A stretch of 64,000 bases of DNA from Cyclobacteriaceae bacterium (GCA_019638235.1 JAHBUE010000001.1:186001-250000), one strand, 5' to 3'; counted from the first letter of the stretch, positions 33,072 to 42,698 are shown. Made by a program: numbers and translations. Notes: generated from the letters alone by a model not told the origin.

Positions 33072-34262
33072 ATGAACCTGTTGGAAAAAATCAAATCGCG
33101 CTCAGCGGAGTATGCAAAAGAAGTTGTGAGCATGCGCAGGCATCTTCACGCAAACCCCGAACTATCGTACCAGGAATTTAATACCGCGCAATATGTTGCC
33201 GCGCAACTGAAATCGTTTGGCATAACACCAACAGAAGGCGTAGCGCAGACCGGTGTAGTAGCGGAAATCAAAGGGAGAAATCCAGAGAAAAAAACCATTG
33301 CCCTTCGTGCCGATATGGATGCGCTGCCCATACAAGAGGCGAATGATGTTGAATACAAATCAAAAAACGATGGCGTCATGCACGCCTGCGGACACGATGT
33401 GCACACTGCTTCCCTGTTGGGCACGGCACGCATACTGAATGAAATAAAAAATGAATTTGAGGGAACGGTGCGGTTGATTTTTCAGCCGGGCGAAGAAAAA
33501 AACCCGGGGGGTGCTTCGTTCATGATTAAAGAAGGCGTACTTGAAAATCCTGTACCCGCCTCCATCATCGGGCAGCATGTATTCCCAGTGTTGCCTGTTG
33601 GTAAAATCGGGTTTCGTGAAGGCATGTATATGGCCAGCAGCGATGAAATTTTTTTAAAAGTAATTGGTAAAGGCGGGCATGGCGCCACACCTGAACTAAC
33701 TATCGACCCGGTGGTGATTGCCTCGCATATCATCATCGCCTTGCAACAGGTTATCAGCCGCAATGCATCGCCCAAACAACCAACGGTACTCACATTCGGA
33801 AAAGTGATAGCCGATGGCGCAACCAACATCATCCCGAATGAAGTTACTATTTCCGGGACATTTCGTGCGATGGATGAACCCTGGCGCAAAGAAGGATTGA
33901 AAAAAATTGAAACGATGGCAAAAACCCTGGCCGAAAGCATGGGCGGAAAATGCGAAGTAAAAATTTCGCACGGCTACCCATTTTTGCAGAACAACCCTGA
34001 AGTAACTAAGCGTATCCGTCAGGCTGCGGAAGAATATATAGGAAAAGATAATGTTGTGGAGATTGACATTACGTTAGGCAGCGAAGATTTTGCCTATTAC
34101 TCGCAGGTAGTTCCGGCATCCTTCTATCGGTTAGGCACACGCAACGAAGCCAAGGGCATTACTTCGTATGTTCACACGCCCACATTCAATATTGACGAAG
34201 ATGCGCTTTCCATCGGTCCTGGGCTTATGGCCTGGATGGCGGTGCAGGAGTTGGGTCTTTAA
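33072..34262 (+). CDS. M20D-family amidohydrolase / aminoacylase
   Basis: A 396-aa protein of standard length. Metal-binding motifs: MHACGHDVHTASLLG at about residues 99-113, FQPGEEKNPGGASFMIKEG at about 138-156, and GSEDFAYY at about 337-344. The N-terminal MRRHLHANPELSYQE is characteristic of the hippurate hydrolase / IAA-amino acid hydrolase / N-acyl-amino-acid amidohydrolase group. It is cytoplasmic. The exact acyl-amino acid substrate is not readable from sequence. Confidence 0.93.
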   Translation: MNLLEKIKSRSAEYAKEVVSMRRHLHANPELSYQEFNTAQYVAAQLKSFGITPTEGVAQTGVVAEIKGRNPEKKTIALRADMDALPIQEANDVEYKSKNDGVMHACGHDVHTASLLGTARILNEIKNEFEGTVRLIFQPGEEKNPGGASFMIKEGVLENPVPASIIGQHVFPVLPVGKIGFREGMYMASSDEIFLKVIGKGGHGATPELTIDPVVIASHIIIALQQVISRNASPKQPTVLTFGKVIADGATNIIPNEVTISGTFRAMDEPWRKEGLKKIETMAKTLAESMGGKCEVKISHGYPFLQNNPEVTKRIRQAAEEYIGKDNVVEIDITLGSEDFAYYSQVVPASFYRLGTRNEAKGITSYVHTPTFNIDEDALSIGPGLMAWMAVQELGL

Positions 34263-34340
34263 TTTAAGCTGAAATAGCTGTTTTTTGAATCCCTGAAAGT
34301 TCCGACCTTTGCTTACCTTGTACATCTGTAACATGGAAAT

Positions 34341-34712
34341 ATGCTGAAAGAAACACTGTTGAAATTTTTTAAACTGGAAGGACTGGTTGACAACTTAACC
34401 GGGTACATCGAAACCCGGCTGGAGTTAGTGAAACACGAGTTGAAAGAAGACATCGCCCGCGCTATGGCTAAGGTAGCCATTGTTGGCGTGATTGTCATCT
34501 TCTTTGCTTTGTTCATCCTGTTTTTAAGTGTTACGGCTGCATACCTGCTTGCCGAAGCAGTGGGCGTATATGGCGGGTTTGGTATTGTAGCGGGCGTTTA
34601 TTTACTATTGGTGCTCATCCTGATTTTCTTTCGCGAACCAATCGGGCAAAGAATTGAACAGGAAATAAAAAAATCATTCAGGCAAAAAAAGGATCAAGAT
34701 GGAAACGGATGA
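34341..34712 (+). CDS. Phage holin family (Holin-X/DUF1469-like) membrane protein
   Basis: A 123-aa protein: an N-terminal amphipathic part (FKLEGLVDNLTGYIETRLELVKHELKEDI pattern), then two membrane segments at about residues 45-70 and 77-95 and a basic C-terminus. The holin name is from family similarity; in Bacteroidetes this is an ordinary chromosomal envelope gene and no prophage surrounds it. The next gene overlaps by 14 bp. Confidence 0.78.
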   Translation: MLKETLLKFFKLEGLVDNLTGYIETRLELVKHELKEDIARAMAKVAIVGVIVIFFALFILFLSVTAAYLLAEAVGVYGGFGIVAGVYLLLVLILIFFREPIGQRIEQEIKKSFRQKKDQDGNG

Positions 34713-35106
34713 CCTGGTAAAAAGTCAGTTGCTTAAAAAAGCAGCACAACAGCGACAGGAAATTAAGAGTGAAATGCACGATATTACCGACCGCACAGAA
34801 GAAGTATTAACCAACGCGGTCATCATTGGTGGTGCGCTTGCGCTTACCTATTTCCTGGTGCGCGGATTTTCATCCAAAAAAAAGCGTAAAGGCCACAAGG
34901 CAAAGGCTAAAATAAAAGGAGTAGAAGCAACCGGCATTGAAGATAATGACGAGGATGAAGAAGAATCCGGCCCGTCAGCCATACTGCGCCAAATCGGCAC
35001 AGCCGTGGCTACACAAGCAACCGTGCTGCTGCTCGACCTCGCCAAAGAAAAACTGATGGAATACTTACAAGCCCGGTTATTAAAGAAAGCGGATGAAAAT
35101 TCTTGA
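34699..35106 (+). CDS. Small single-pass protein coupled to the holin-like gene
   Basis: A 135-aa protein, unrecognised. An N-terminal helix (LLKKAAQQRQEIKSEMHDITDRTEE) leads to one membrane segment (VIIGGALALTYFLVRGF), then a very basic patch (SKKKRKGHKAKAKIKG), an acidic patch (DNDEDEEESG), and a C-terminal amphipathic helix. The layout is like ElaB/YqjD-type envelope proteins, but the family is not certain. It overlaps both neighbours by 14 bp, so all three genes form one translation unit. Confidence 0.7.
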   Translation: METDDLVKSQLLKKAAQQRQEIKSEMHDITDRTEEVLTNAVIIGGALALTYFLVRGFSSKKKRKGHKAKAKIKGVEATGIEDNDEDEEESGPSAILRQIGTAVATQATVLLLDLAKEKLMEYLQARLLKKADENS

Positions 35107-35854
35107 CACGCTGAAAGAAAAACAGAAGCTGGGTAAAAAGTCCATTGCGGTTTTAATTGACCCTGATAAAGTTGCCGATGCCTCCGGCCTGCAACACCTC
35201 ATCAACTTAGCCAGCGAAAACTGCATTAATTATTTTTTTGTTGGCGGCAGCCTCGTTACCACTACCAATCTCTCTGATATTGTCCGGGAAATCAAACAAA
35301 GCGTAAACCTGCCGGTTATTTTATTTCCCGGTAACTCCATACAGATAGAGCCCTCGGCAGACGGCCTTTTATTTTTGTCGCTGATCTCGGGCAGGAATCC
35401 TGAATTATTAATCGGCCAGCACGTGGTGGCTGCGCCTATTGTGCGCAATACACGTTTAGAGGTAATCTCTACGGGCTATATGCTCATCAGTTCAGGTCGC
35501 ACTACTTCGGTGGCATACATCAGCAACACCACGCCCATACCCGATGATAAATATTCATTAGCAGCCTGCACGGCTATGGCCGGTGAAATGCTTGGCTTAC
35601 AGGTAATGTACTTAGATGCCGGCAGCGGTGCCGAAAAAGAAATTAATGCGCGTATGATTAATGCCGTGCGTAAATCCATACACACACCGTTAATTGTGGG
35701 GGGTGGCATTAACACACCTCAAAAAGCGCTTACCGCATTAGAGGCCGGAGCCGACATGATCGTGATTGGCAACGCCCTGGAAAAAGACCCTAACCTCCTC
35801 ATAGGCATTGCCGACAAGGTGTATGAGTGGAATGAGAGTGTGGGAGCTGAATAG
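35093..35854 (+). CDS. Geranylgeranylglyceryl/heptaprenylglyceryl phosphate synthase family (PcrB-like)
   Basis: A 253-aa TIM-barrel protein. LIDPDK at residues 21-26, FFVGGSLVT, VILFPGNSIQIEPSADGLLFLSL-type strand, YLDAGSGAEK and the phosphate-binding VGGGINTP plus VIGNALE are the family signature. Bacteroidetes homologues belong to the group shown to make geranylgeranylglyceryl phosphate, the precursor of archaeal-type ether lipids; the bacterial role is unclear. It overlaps the preceding gene by 14 bp. Confidence 0.9.
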   Translation: MKILDTLKEKQKLGKKSIAVLIDPDKVADASGLQHLINLASENCINYFFVGGSLVTTTNLSDIVREIKQSVNLPVILFPGNSIQIEPSADGLLFLSLISGRNPELLIGQHVVAAPIVRNTRLEVISTGYMLISSGRTTSVAYISNTTPIPDDKYSLAACTAMAGEMLGLQVMYLDAGSGAEKEINARMINAVRKSIHTPLIVGGGINTPQKALTALEAGADMIVIGNALEKDPNLLIGIADKVYEWNESVGAE

Positions 35855-35877
35855 ACACAGCTATCTACAAAAAAAGA

Positions 35878-35895
35878 CCGCCCCATCAGGGGCGG
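35878..35895. terminator. Bidirectional intrinsic terminator between convergent genes
   Basis: CCGCCCC / GGGGCGG (7 bp, ATCA loop) is flanked by A7 on the left, giving a strong T-run for the minus-strand peptidase gene, and by CCTTTCT on the right for the plus-strand operon. Confidence 0.8.
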
Positions 35896-35924
35896 CCTTT
35901 CTCACAAAAAATTAAAACACTTAA

Positions 35925-38069
35925 TTACATATCTCCCTTTGCCAACGGAGGAACTACGCCCATATTATACCAGGCAAAGGAATACTGATCTGCGGTTGCA
36001 TCAAGCGCTTTTGACAGGTTAGATGAACCGTGCCCCGACTTAACATCAACACGTATTAACACGGGGTTATTTCCGGAATGATTTTCCTGTAACGTAGCGG
36101 CAAACTTGAACGAATGTGCAGGCACAACACGGTCGTCATGGTCGGCAGTTGTAACAAGTGTGGCCGGATAGGCAACACCCGGTTTTAGTGCATGAACAGG
36201 AGAGTAGTTGCGCAGATACTCAAACATTTCTTTTGAATCATCAGCCATTCCGTAATCATACGCCCAGGCTGCACCTACTGTAAATTTATGATAGCGCAAC
36301 ATATCCATTACACCCACCGCAGGAAATGCGACTTTAGCCAAATCAGGGCGTTGCGTCATGGTTGCCCCAACCAGCAAGCCGCCATTTGAGCCGCCTGCAA
36401 TGGCCAGTTTTTCGCTTGATGTATATTTCTCAGCAATCAGGTATTCGCCCGCTGCAATAAAATCATCAAACACATTTTGCTTGTTCATTTTTGTGCCTGC
36501 ATCGTGCCATTTTTTGCCATACTCTCCGCCTCCTCGCAGATTGGGCAGAGCATACACGCCACCATTTTCAAGCCACACAATTCGCGATGCGCTGAAAGAA
36601 GGTGTTTGCGAAATGTTAAATCCGCCATACGCATATAACCACGCAGGATTTTTTCCATTCCGTTCAATACCTTTTTTATAAACTATAAACATGGGGATAC
36701 GAGTGCCGTCCTTGCTGGTATAGAATATCTGTTTGGTTTCATAATCTTCAGGATTGAAACCCACTTGCGGGCGTCTGTACTCGGTTGATTTGCCAGATGA
36801 AATGTTATATTTAAAAATTGTGGGCGGGTATGTGAAGGAGGTAAACGTATAGTACACATCTGTATCTTCCCACTTGCCGCCAAATCCCCCGGCCGAGCCT
36901 ATACCCGGAAGTTCAATCTCCCGCTCAAGGTTTCCTTTGTTGCTGTATTGTTTGATTTGCGACTTCGCATCCTTCAAATAACCAACAAACAGTTTATGCC
37001 CGGCCGTGCTTACACTTTGAATTGGTTCTTCAGCTTCTGAAATAATGTCTTTCCAGTTTTCCGGGGCAGGATTTTTCACATCCACTTCAACGATTCTGCC
37101 ATTGGGCGCGTTCAGGTTGGTTCGGATAATTAATCTCGTTCCATCATTATCAATTACGCTGTGATTGTTTTCAAAATTTGTTACCGCAGGAATAAAAGTT
37201 CCTTTCGGATCGGCCAGGTCGCGGATGTAAAGTTCATTACCGGTTGTACTCACCGAAGTTGTTAGTACCAGGTAGCGTTCATCTTCTGTAAGATACGCCC
37301 CTGCCCTGCGTTGAGGGTTTTGCAGACCTCCGTCATAGATAATTTTATCAGATGATTGTGGCGTGTTCAGCTTATGAAAACATACTTTATTGTAATTTAC
37401 TCTTGAAAAAAGCTGGTTCCCCTTTGGGTTATCGTAACGTGAATAATAGAAGCCTTCATTTCCTTTCCAGGAAATACCGGTAAATTTTAAATCGTAAAGC
37501 GTATCGCCAATGATGGTTTTATCCTCTGCATTCATAGTAACAGCTTTGCGCCAATCCGATCCCCCCTCCTGGATCAGTATTGTAAGCAATGATCCGTCTT
37601 GACTGAAAAACATGCCGGCTAAACTGGTAGTGCCATCTTCAGAAAAAGTGTTCGGATCAAGAAACACTTCTTCTTCGCTATCTTCTCCCCTCTTGCGGTA
37701 TTGAACGTTGTGATTTTGCAAACCACTGTTCTTCGAGAAGTAATAATAATCACCTCGCTTAACGGGAGCGCTGATACGTTCATAATTCTGAAGTTCATCC
37801 AGGCGCTTCCGAACGGCATCACGAAAAGTAATGCTATTCAGGTATCCAAACGTTACTTCATTTTGCGCTGTTACCCAATCAGCTGTAGCTTTGGCGGTGT
37901 CATTCTCTAACCAACGGTAAGGGTCGGGCACTTCTGTACCGAAATAAACATCAACGGTATCAACCTTGTGGGTTACCGGGTACACTAAGGAAGATTTCTC
38001 TTCTGCTTTTTGCGAGCATGATGCTAACAGCAACACACTGCCAAGAATGAAATAATAATTGTACTTCAT
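35925..38069 (-). CDS. Prolyl oligopeptidase (S9A) lipoprotein
   Basis: A 714-aa protein. ATG 38067-38069 (MKYNYYFILGSVLLLASC) gives a lipoprotein signal with Cys18; seven residues of upstream open frame are discarded. The N-terminal seven-bladed beta-propeller spans about residues 80-430. The alpha/beta hydrolase domain follows with GGSNGG (nucleophile Ser), TADHDDRVVPAHS (Asp) and SGHGSS (His). It cleaves peptides after proline, here anchored to an envelope membrane. Confidence 0.95.
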   Translation of the reverse strand: MKYNYYFILGSVLLLASCSQKAEEKSSLVYPVTHKVDTVDVYFGTEVPDPYRWLENDTAKATADWVTAQNEVTFGYLNSITFRDAVRKRLDELQNYERISAPVKRGDYYYFSKNSGLQNHNVQYRKRGEDSEEEVFLDPNTFSEDGTTSLAGMFFSQDGSLLTILIQEGGSDWRKAVTMNAEDKTIIGDTLYDLKFTGISWKGNEGFYYSRYDNPKGNQLFSRVNYNKVCFHKLNTPQSSDKIIYDGGLQNPQRRAGAYLTEDERYLVLTTSVSTTGNELYIRDLADPKGTFIPAVTNFENNHSVIDNDGTRLIIRTNLNAPNGRIVEVDVKNPAPENWKDIISEAEEPIQSVSTAGHKLFVGYLKDAKSQIKQYSNKGNLEREIELPGIGSAGGFGGKWEDTDVYYTFTSFTYPPTIFKYNISSGKSTEYRRPQVGFNPEDYETKQIFYTSKDGTRIPMFIVYKKGIERNGKNPAWLYAYGGFNISQTPSFSASRIVWLENGGVYALPNLRGGGEYGKKWHDAGTKMNKQNVFDDFIAAGEYLIAEKYTSSEKLAIAGGSNGGLLVGATMTQRPDLAKVAFPAVGVMDMLRYHKFTVGAAWAYDYGMADDSKEMFEYLRNYSPVHALKPGVAYPATLVTTADHDDRVVPAHSFKFAATLQENHSGNNPVLIRVDVKSGHGSSNLSKALDATADQYSFAWYNMGVVPPLAKGDM

Positions 38070-38149
38070 GGAATTTTGGTTATACAACAACGTTAATCAA
38101 TATCCCTTAAAAGTCCTCTACTTTTTTGATAGAAGCGTTTTTTTAAGGA

Positions 38150-39424
38150 TTAGCTGATTTTATCGAACCCGCAAAAAGGCACCAATACCTTCGGAATGTT
38201 GATGCCGTCAGGGGTTTGGTTGTTTTCTAATATGCCCGCTACAATACGGGGCAGTGCAAGCGCGCTACCGTTAAGTGTATGCAGCAATTGTGTTTTGCCC
38301 TCTTTGTTTTTGTACCGTAGCTTGAGCCTGTTGGCCTGATACGTTTCAAAGTTGCTGACAGAACTCACTTCGAGCCAGCGTTGCTGTGCTGCGGAAAATA
38401 CTTCCATGTCGTACGTTACGGCAGCGTTAAAGCCCATGTCTCCGCCACACAGCAAAAGTTTGCGATACGGAAGTTCAAGTTTTTCCAACAAGCCCTGAAC
38501 GTGTGTGCACATCTCATCCAATACCCGGTATGAATCCTCCGGTTTACACACCTGTACAATTTCAACTTTATCGAACTGGTGCAGGCGGTTTAGGCCGCGC
38601 ACGTGCGCACCCCAGCTTCCTGCCTCTCTGCGAAAGCACGGTGTGTATCCGGTATTCTTTACCGGTAGTTGGTCTTCGGTAAAAATAACATCACGATATA
38701 AATTGGTGATTGGCACCTCCGCTGTTGGGATGAGGTATAAACCGTCTTCCTGAATAAAATACATTTGTCCTTCCTTGTCGGGAAGTTGACCCGTGCCATA
38801 ACCGCTTGCTTCGTTTACTACAATGGGCGGAAGCATTTCGCGATAGCCCGCTTTTTCGGCTTCATCTAAAAAGAAATTGATTAACGCGCGTTGCAGTTTT
38901 GCGCCCTTGCCTTTATAAACCGGAAAGCCGGCTCCGGTAATTTTAATGCCGAGGTCAAAGTCGATGATGTCGTATTTTTTTATCAGCTCCCAATGGGGCA
39001 GCGCATCTGCGCCAAGCTGCGGAATGGCGCCATGCTCATGCACGGTAACATTATCATCAGCGCCCGCCCCGGCCGGAACCCGCTCTGCCGGTACATTGGG
39101 TATTTTGTATAGTTGAACCTTTAAAGACTCCTCAAGTTTTGATAGTTCCTGTTCAAGTGTTTTGAGTTGCTCCTTTTCACCGGCAATGGCGGCACGCAGC
39201 GTTGCGGCCTCATCTGCTTTTCCGGCTTTCATCAACTCGCCAATACGTTTGGCTTCGGCATTTGATTTCGCCTTCAGGTCATCGGCCTGCTTTTGTGTAT
39301 CCTTCCGCGACTGGTCGAGGGCAATTGCGCTGTCCACCAACTCAGCGGCATCTTTAAGCCCCCGCTTTGCAAGGCCATTAACAATACGTTCGCGCTGTTC
39401 GCGCAATACGGAAACCTGGAGCAT
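38150..39424 (-). CDS. serS: Seryl-tRNA synthetase
   Basis: A 424-aa class II synthetase of standard length. The N-terminal coiled-coil arm that binds the tRNA-Ser long variable arm spans about residues 25-105 (RKDTQKQADDLKAK and GEKEQLKTLEQELSKLEE). Motif 2 is FRREAGSWG with HQFDKVEIV, and motif 3 lies near the C-terminus at LNGSALALPRIVAGILEN. It is transcribed divergently from rho. Confidence 0.97.
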   Translation of the reverse strand: MLQVSVLREQRERIVNGLAKRGLKDAAELVDSAIALDQSRKDTQKQADDLKAKSNAEAKRIGELMKAGKADEAATLRAAIAGEKEQLKTLEQELSKLEESLKVQLYKIPNVPAERVPAGAGADDNVTVHEHGAIPQLGADALPHWELIKKYDIIDFDLGIKITGAGFPVYKGKGAKLQRALINFFLDEAEKAGYREMLPPIVVNEASGYGTGQLPDKEGQMYFIQEDGLYLIPTAEVPITNLYRDVIFTEDQLPVKNTGYTPCFRREAGSWGAHVRGLNRLHQFDKVEIVQVCKPEDSYRVLDEMCTHVQGLLEKLELPYRKLLLCGGDMGFNAAVTYDMEVFSAAQQRWLEVSSVSNFETYQANRLKLRYKNKEGKTQLLHTLNGSALALPRIVAGILENNQTPDGINIPKVLVPFCGFDKIS

Positions 39425-39445
39425 AATCTATGTATTAAATGTGTG

Positions 39446-39453
39446 CAAAATTA
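39446..39453 (-). promoter_or_regulatory. -7 promoter element of serS
   Basis: On the minus strand TAATTTTG matches TAnnTTTG exactly, 22 bp upstream of the serS ATG. Confidence 0.55.
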
Positions 39454-39505
39454 GGTTTTTGCCCTGACGAAAGGGGGCTAAAACCCAACAAATTCTTTAT
39501 TGATT

Positions 39506-39536
39506 TTTGTTTGTAATCAATTTTGACCTATACTTG
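39506..39536 (+). promoter_or_regulatory. Promoter of rho with long leader
   Basis: TTTG at 39506-39509 and TATACTTG at 39529-39536 (one mismatch to TAnnTTTG) are 19 bp apart. Transcription from here would give a 5' leader of about 155 nt before the ATG at 39701. Long rho leaders serve autogenous control in other bacteria; I see no obvious structure that proves it here. Confidence 0.55.
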
Positions 39537-39700
39537 CAGCGTCATCGGGCATATTCTAACAGCCCATTAATATATACAGCACTATTCTTACTGAACTTTA
39601 AAACAACCTGGTGTTTTTGTTGAATTCGTTTCAGAATTTTTCCGACTAATACCCAACCCGATTAACAAACTTATCAAAACAACTCTATTCATTTTTTAAC

Positions 39701-41248
39701 ATGTACACTATTGACGATTTGAATGTCAGACTTCTTTCCGAGCTGAAAGAAATTGCAGAGCAGATGGGCGTGAAGAACGCCAAAAAACTTTCTAAACAAG
39801 ACCTGGTCTATAAGATACTCGACCAACAGGCCATTACCGGTGAAGCGCCAAGCTCTAAAAAACCGGCACCTGCCAGTGAACCAAAGGGCGAAGGCAAAAA
39901 CCCAAGGCCGCGCAGACGCGAAAACGTGGCGCCAACACCCAAGGCCAAACCTGAAAAAGAGCTATCGACCGATGAACTACTGGAGTCCATCAACCTCGAC
40001 CTAAGCACAACTGCCCCCACCTTTGAAGAACCCGCTCCTAAAAAACAACCTCAACAACAAGCCCCCCGCCACGAGAAACGCGAAGACGAACGTAACCAAC
40101 AACACCCCGCTTCAAAACCTAACATACGCGACTTTGACGGAGTGATTGACAACGAAGGCGTGTTGGAAATTATGCAGGACGGCTACGGCTTTCTGCGCTC
40201 ATCCGACTACAACTACTTAGCCAGCCCTGACGATATTTATGTATCGCCTTCGCAGATAAAATTATTCGGGTTGAAAACCGGTGATACCGTTAAAGGAACT
40301 ATCCGTCCTCCGAAAGAAGGAGAAAAATATTTTGCCCTACTGAAAGTAGAATCTGTTAACGGAAAAACTACTGAAGAAATCCGCGACCGTGTAGCGTTTG
40401 AATACCTCACGCCACTTTTCCCGGAAGAAAAGCTACGGTTAAGCACTACGCCCGACAATATGTCAACCCGTATCCTGGATTTGTTTGCACCCATTGGTAA
40501 AGGCCAGCGTGGTATGATTGTAGCGCAGCCCAAAACCGGTAAAACCGTATTGCTGCAAAACATTGCCAACGCCATTGCCGAAAATCATCCGGAAGTTTAT
40601 CTGATTGTATTGCTGATTGACGAACGCCCGGAAGAAGTTACCGATATGGCGCGTAACGTAAAAGCCGAAGTGATTGCTTCTACATTCGATGAGCAGGCGG
40701 AACGCCATGTAAAAGTTTCGAGCATTGTGTTAGAGAAAGCCAAGCGCATGGTTGAATGCGGACACGATGTGGTTATCCTGTTGGATTCCATTACCCGTTT
40801 AGCACGCGCGTACAATACTGTTGTTCCCTCTTCCGGTAAAATTCTTTCCGGGGGTGTGGATGCCAACGCACTGCACAAACCGAAGCGGTTCTTTGGTGCA
40901 GCCCGCAACATTGAAAATGGCGGCTCGCTCACCATTATTGCTACCGCGTTGATTGACACCGGCTCAAAAATGGACGAAGTAATTTTTGAAGAATTTAAAG
41001 GAACCGGTAACATGGAGTTGCAGCTTGACCGCAAGCTTTCCAACAAGCGTGTTTACCCGGCCATTGATGTTCCGGCTTCCGGCACAAGACGCGAAGACCT
41101 GCTGATGAAGGAAGAAGAGCTTCAGCGTGTGTGGATACTGCGCAAATTTATGAGCGACATGAACTCAAACGAAGCGATGGAGTTCCTGCTTCAGAAAATG
41201 AAGGGAACAAGAAACAACGAAGAGTTTTTGTTGTCGATGAACGGATAA
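39701..41248 (+). CDS. rho: Transcription termination factor Rho
   Basis: A 515-aa protein, longer than E. coli Rho (419 aa). Rho_N helical domain at residues about 1-45 ([21 protein letters not shown]), then a disordered insert of about 95 residues rich in Pro, Lys, Gln and Glu, then the cold-shock RNA-binding domain ([21 protein letters not shown]) and the RecA-like motor with [10 protein letters not shown] (Walker A), [15 protein letters not shown] (Walker B), Q and R loops. Such charged inserts between Rho_N and the RNA-binding domain are usual in Bacteroidetes. A second copy of the last 45 codons occurs at 49794. Confidence 0.97.
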   Translation: MYTIDDLNVRLLSELKEIAEQMGVKNAKKLSKQDLVYKILDQQAITGEAPSSKKPAPASEPKGEGKNPRPRRRENVAPTPKAKPEKELSTDELLESINLDLSTTAPTFEEPAPKKQPQQQAPRHEKREDERNQQHPASKPNIRDFDGVIDNEGVLEIMQDGYGFLRSSDYNYLASPDDIYVSPSQIKLFGLKTGDTVKGTIRPPKEGEKYFALLKVESVNGKTTEEIRDRVAFEYLTPLFPEEKLRLSTTPDNMSTRILDLFAPIGKGQRGMIVAQPKTGKTVLLQNIANAIAENHPEVYLIVLLIDERPEEVTDMARNVKAEVIASTFDEQAERHVKVSSIVLEKAKRMVECGHDVVILLDSITRLARAYNTVVPSSGKILSGGVDANALHKPKRFFGAARNIENGGSLTIIATALIDTGSKMDEVIFEEFKGTGNMELQLDRKLSNKRVYPAIDVPASGTRREDLLMKEEELQRVWILRKFMSDMNSNEAMEFLLQKMKGTRNNEEFLLSMNG

Positions 41249-41277
41249 TATCAAGTAATCGATTATCAACATTTAAT

Positions 41278-41313
41278 CAGCCAATGGAGGGTTCTCCATT
41301 GGCTGATTTTTTT
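41278..41313 (+). terminator. Intrinsic terminator after rho
   Basis: A 12-bp perfect stem CAGCCAATGGAG / CTCCATTGGCTG (41278-41289 with 41294-41305) is followed by seven T. Confidence 0.9.
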
Positions 41314-41353
41314 GAACGCTAACCCTGTACGGGTTAAAATGGATTATTTATTA

Positions 41354-41483
41354 CAAGCCATCTCAAAAATCATATAGAACAAATTTGTCATTCCGGGCTT
41401 GACCCGGAATCTGTTTTTTTTTGGCTTTTTTACGGGATCGCGGATCAAGTCCGCGATGACAACCTGATTTTTGAGATGGCTTG
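41354..41483. mobile_element. MITE-like nested inverted repeat (130 bp)
   Basis: 19-bp perfect terminal inverted repeats (CAAGCCATCTCAAAAATCA at 41354-41372, complement at 41465-41483) enclose a second inverted pair based on GTCAT...ATGAC, with two internal hairpins (CCGGGCTTGACCCGG; CGCGGATCAAGTCCGCG). The GTCATTCCGGG/GTCATTGCGAG type of core also occurs in the element at 13088. No transposase. It lies in the 383-bp gap between rho and the next gene, which otherwise holds only the rho terminator. Confidence 0.75.
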
Positions 41484-41631
41484 GAGGCTATTTCCCCCAA
41501 TACCGACACTTTATTCGGTGATGGTCGTATTTCCCAGTGTGTTCTTATCAGAAAATAAACAAGCTGATTTTTATCGTTTTTCCTTTACCGGAACATTCTT
41601 AATTTCGCATATCAATTAAAATTGCTGTTGT

Positions 41632-42615
41632 ATGAAAAATAGTATACTGAGTATATGTGGGGTGTTGCTTTTTGGTGTTGTAACAGGCCAGGATATTGGC
41701 AAAAAAGATTCTATTCAAAACACACCACTGCAATTGGTAAACAATACCGAGCCTGTGGCTGATGTAGTAATACCTGTTATTAATCCCAAACCATTACAGG
41801 TTGTTGAGGTGGTTAACAGCGCCATGTCGAAAGGGCAGCAGTCGGGCTTCCAGGTGGATATTCCGGAAGTAGCGCCCGACCAGGTAGAAAAAAATCTGCA
41901 AAACGACATTCGTAATAAAACCAAATCGAAAGTGGTTAAAACCGATAATGAATATTCTATCCAGGAAACACTGCTTTCGTCTATTTCCGATAAACCCTTA
42001 AATGTGTATGCCGTGCTAACCAAACTGGATAGCAGCACACGCGTTGTCTATTTCTTTGAACAGGATTCCGTATTTGTTTCGGGTGATGCTGACGTAAACA
42101 AGGCCAATCTGTGTAAAGAGTATGTGCGCACGTTTGCCATCAATCAGTACAAGGAACAAACACAAAAACGCATTAAAGACGAAAAAAGTAAATTAGATGA
42201 TTTAGAAAAGGACTTACGCAAGTTGATGAGCCAGAACCAAAGCATGCACGCAGATGTGAAAAAGTTGGAATCGGGCATAAACAACATCAACATGGATATT
42301 AAGGCCAATGAAGGCGCGCAGGCTATAAAGACCAAGGAAATTTATACTCAAAAAGAGCAGGTAGCGATGATTAAAGATAAAGAAACAAAAAAGACTGCCG
42401 AAAAAGTGCTTGACGATTTGAATAAAGAAAACAAAAAATTGCGCAACGAGCACGAATCATTAAACAAGAAAATTGTAAAAAACCGTGCCGATATTGAATC
42501 GATAAAAGTTAAAATCGGGTACAACGTAGAAGACCAGGCTGTGAAGAAGAAAGCCATTTCGCAACAGCGTGCCTACATACGCGGCCTCGAAACAATGGCG
42601 GAAAAAATCAAGTAA
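41632..42615 (+). CDS. Secreted coiled-coil protein of unknown function
   Basis: A 327-aa protein: signal peptide about residues 1-19 (LFGVVTGQ), a beta-rich domain to about 165 that includes YAVLTKLDSSTRVVYFFEQDSV, and a long Lys/Glu-rich coiled coil from about 170 to 325 (KDEKSKLDDLEKDLRKLMSQ and repeated heptads). No known domain. A TAATTTCG at 41600-41607, one base off the -7 consensus, could be its promoter. Its own terminator lies at 42659. Homologues seem confined to Bacteroidetes as far as I can tell, but I cannot test that here. Confidence 0.75.
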   Translation: MKNSILSICGVLLFGVVTGQDIGKKDSIQNTPLQLVNNTEPVADVVIPVINPKPLQVVEVVNSAMSKGQQSGFQVDIPEVAPDQVEKNLQNDIRNKTKSKVVKTDNEYSIQETLLSSISDKPLNVYAVLTKLDSSTRVVYFFEQDSVFVSGDADVNKANLCKEYVRTFAINQYKEQTQKRIKDEKSKLDDLEKDLRKLMSQNQSMHADVKKLESGINNINMDIKANEGAQAIKTKEIYTQKEQVAMIKDKETKKTAEKVLDDLNKENKKLRNEHESLNKKIVKNRADIESIKVKIGYNVEDQAVKKKAISQQRAYIRGLETMAEKIK

Positions 42616-42658
42616 AAGTTTTGCGCGGGAGTTTCTTTCTCCGCTTACCTAAAATTTA

Positions 42659-42698
42659 CCGTGCATATTTAAAATTTTAAACATGCACGGTTGTTTTT
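42659..42698 (+). terminator. Intrinsic terminator after the coiled-coil gene
   Basis: CCGTGCAT (42659-42666) pairs with ATGCACGG (42683-42690); the loop is itself an AT palindrome (TTTAAAATTTTAAA). A T-rich tract follows (TTGTTTTTT). Confidence 0.7.

Noticed and set aside
34341..34712. Prophage marker (holin)
   Set aside because: No other phage gene in the window; this family is chromosomal in Bacteroidetes.
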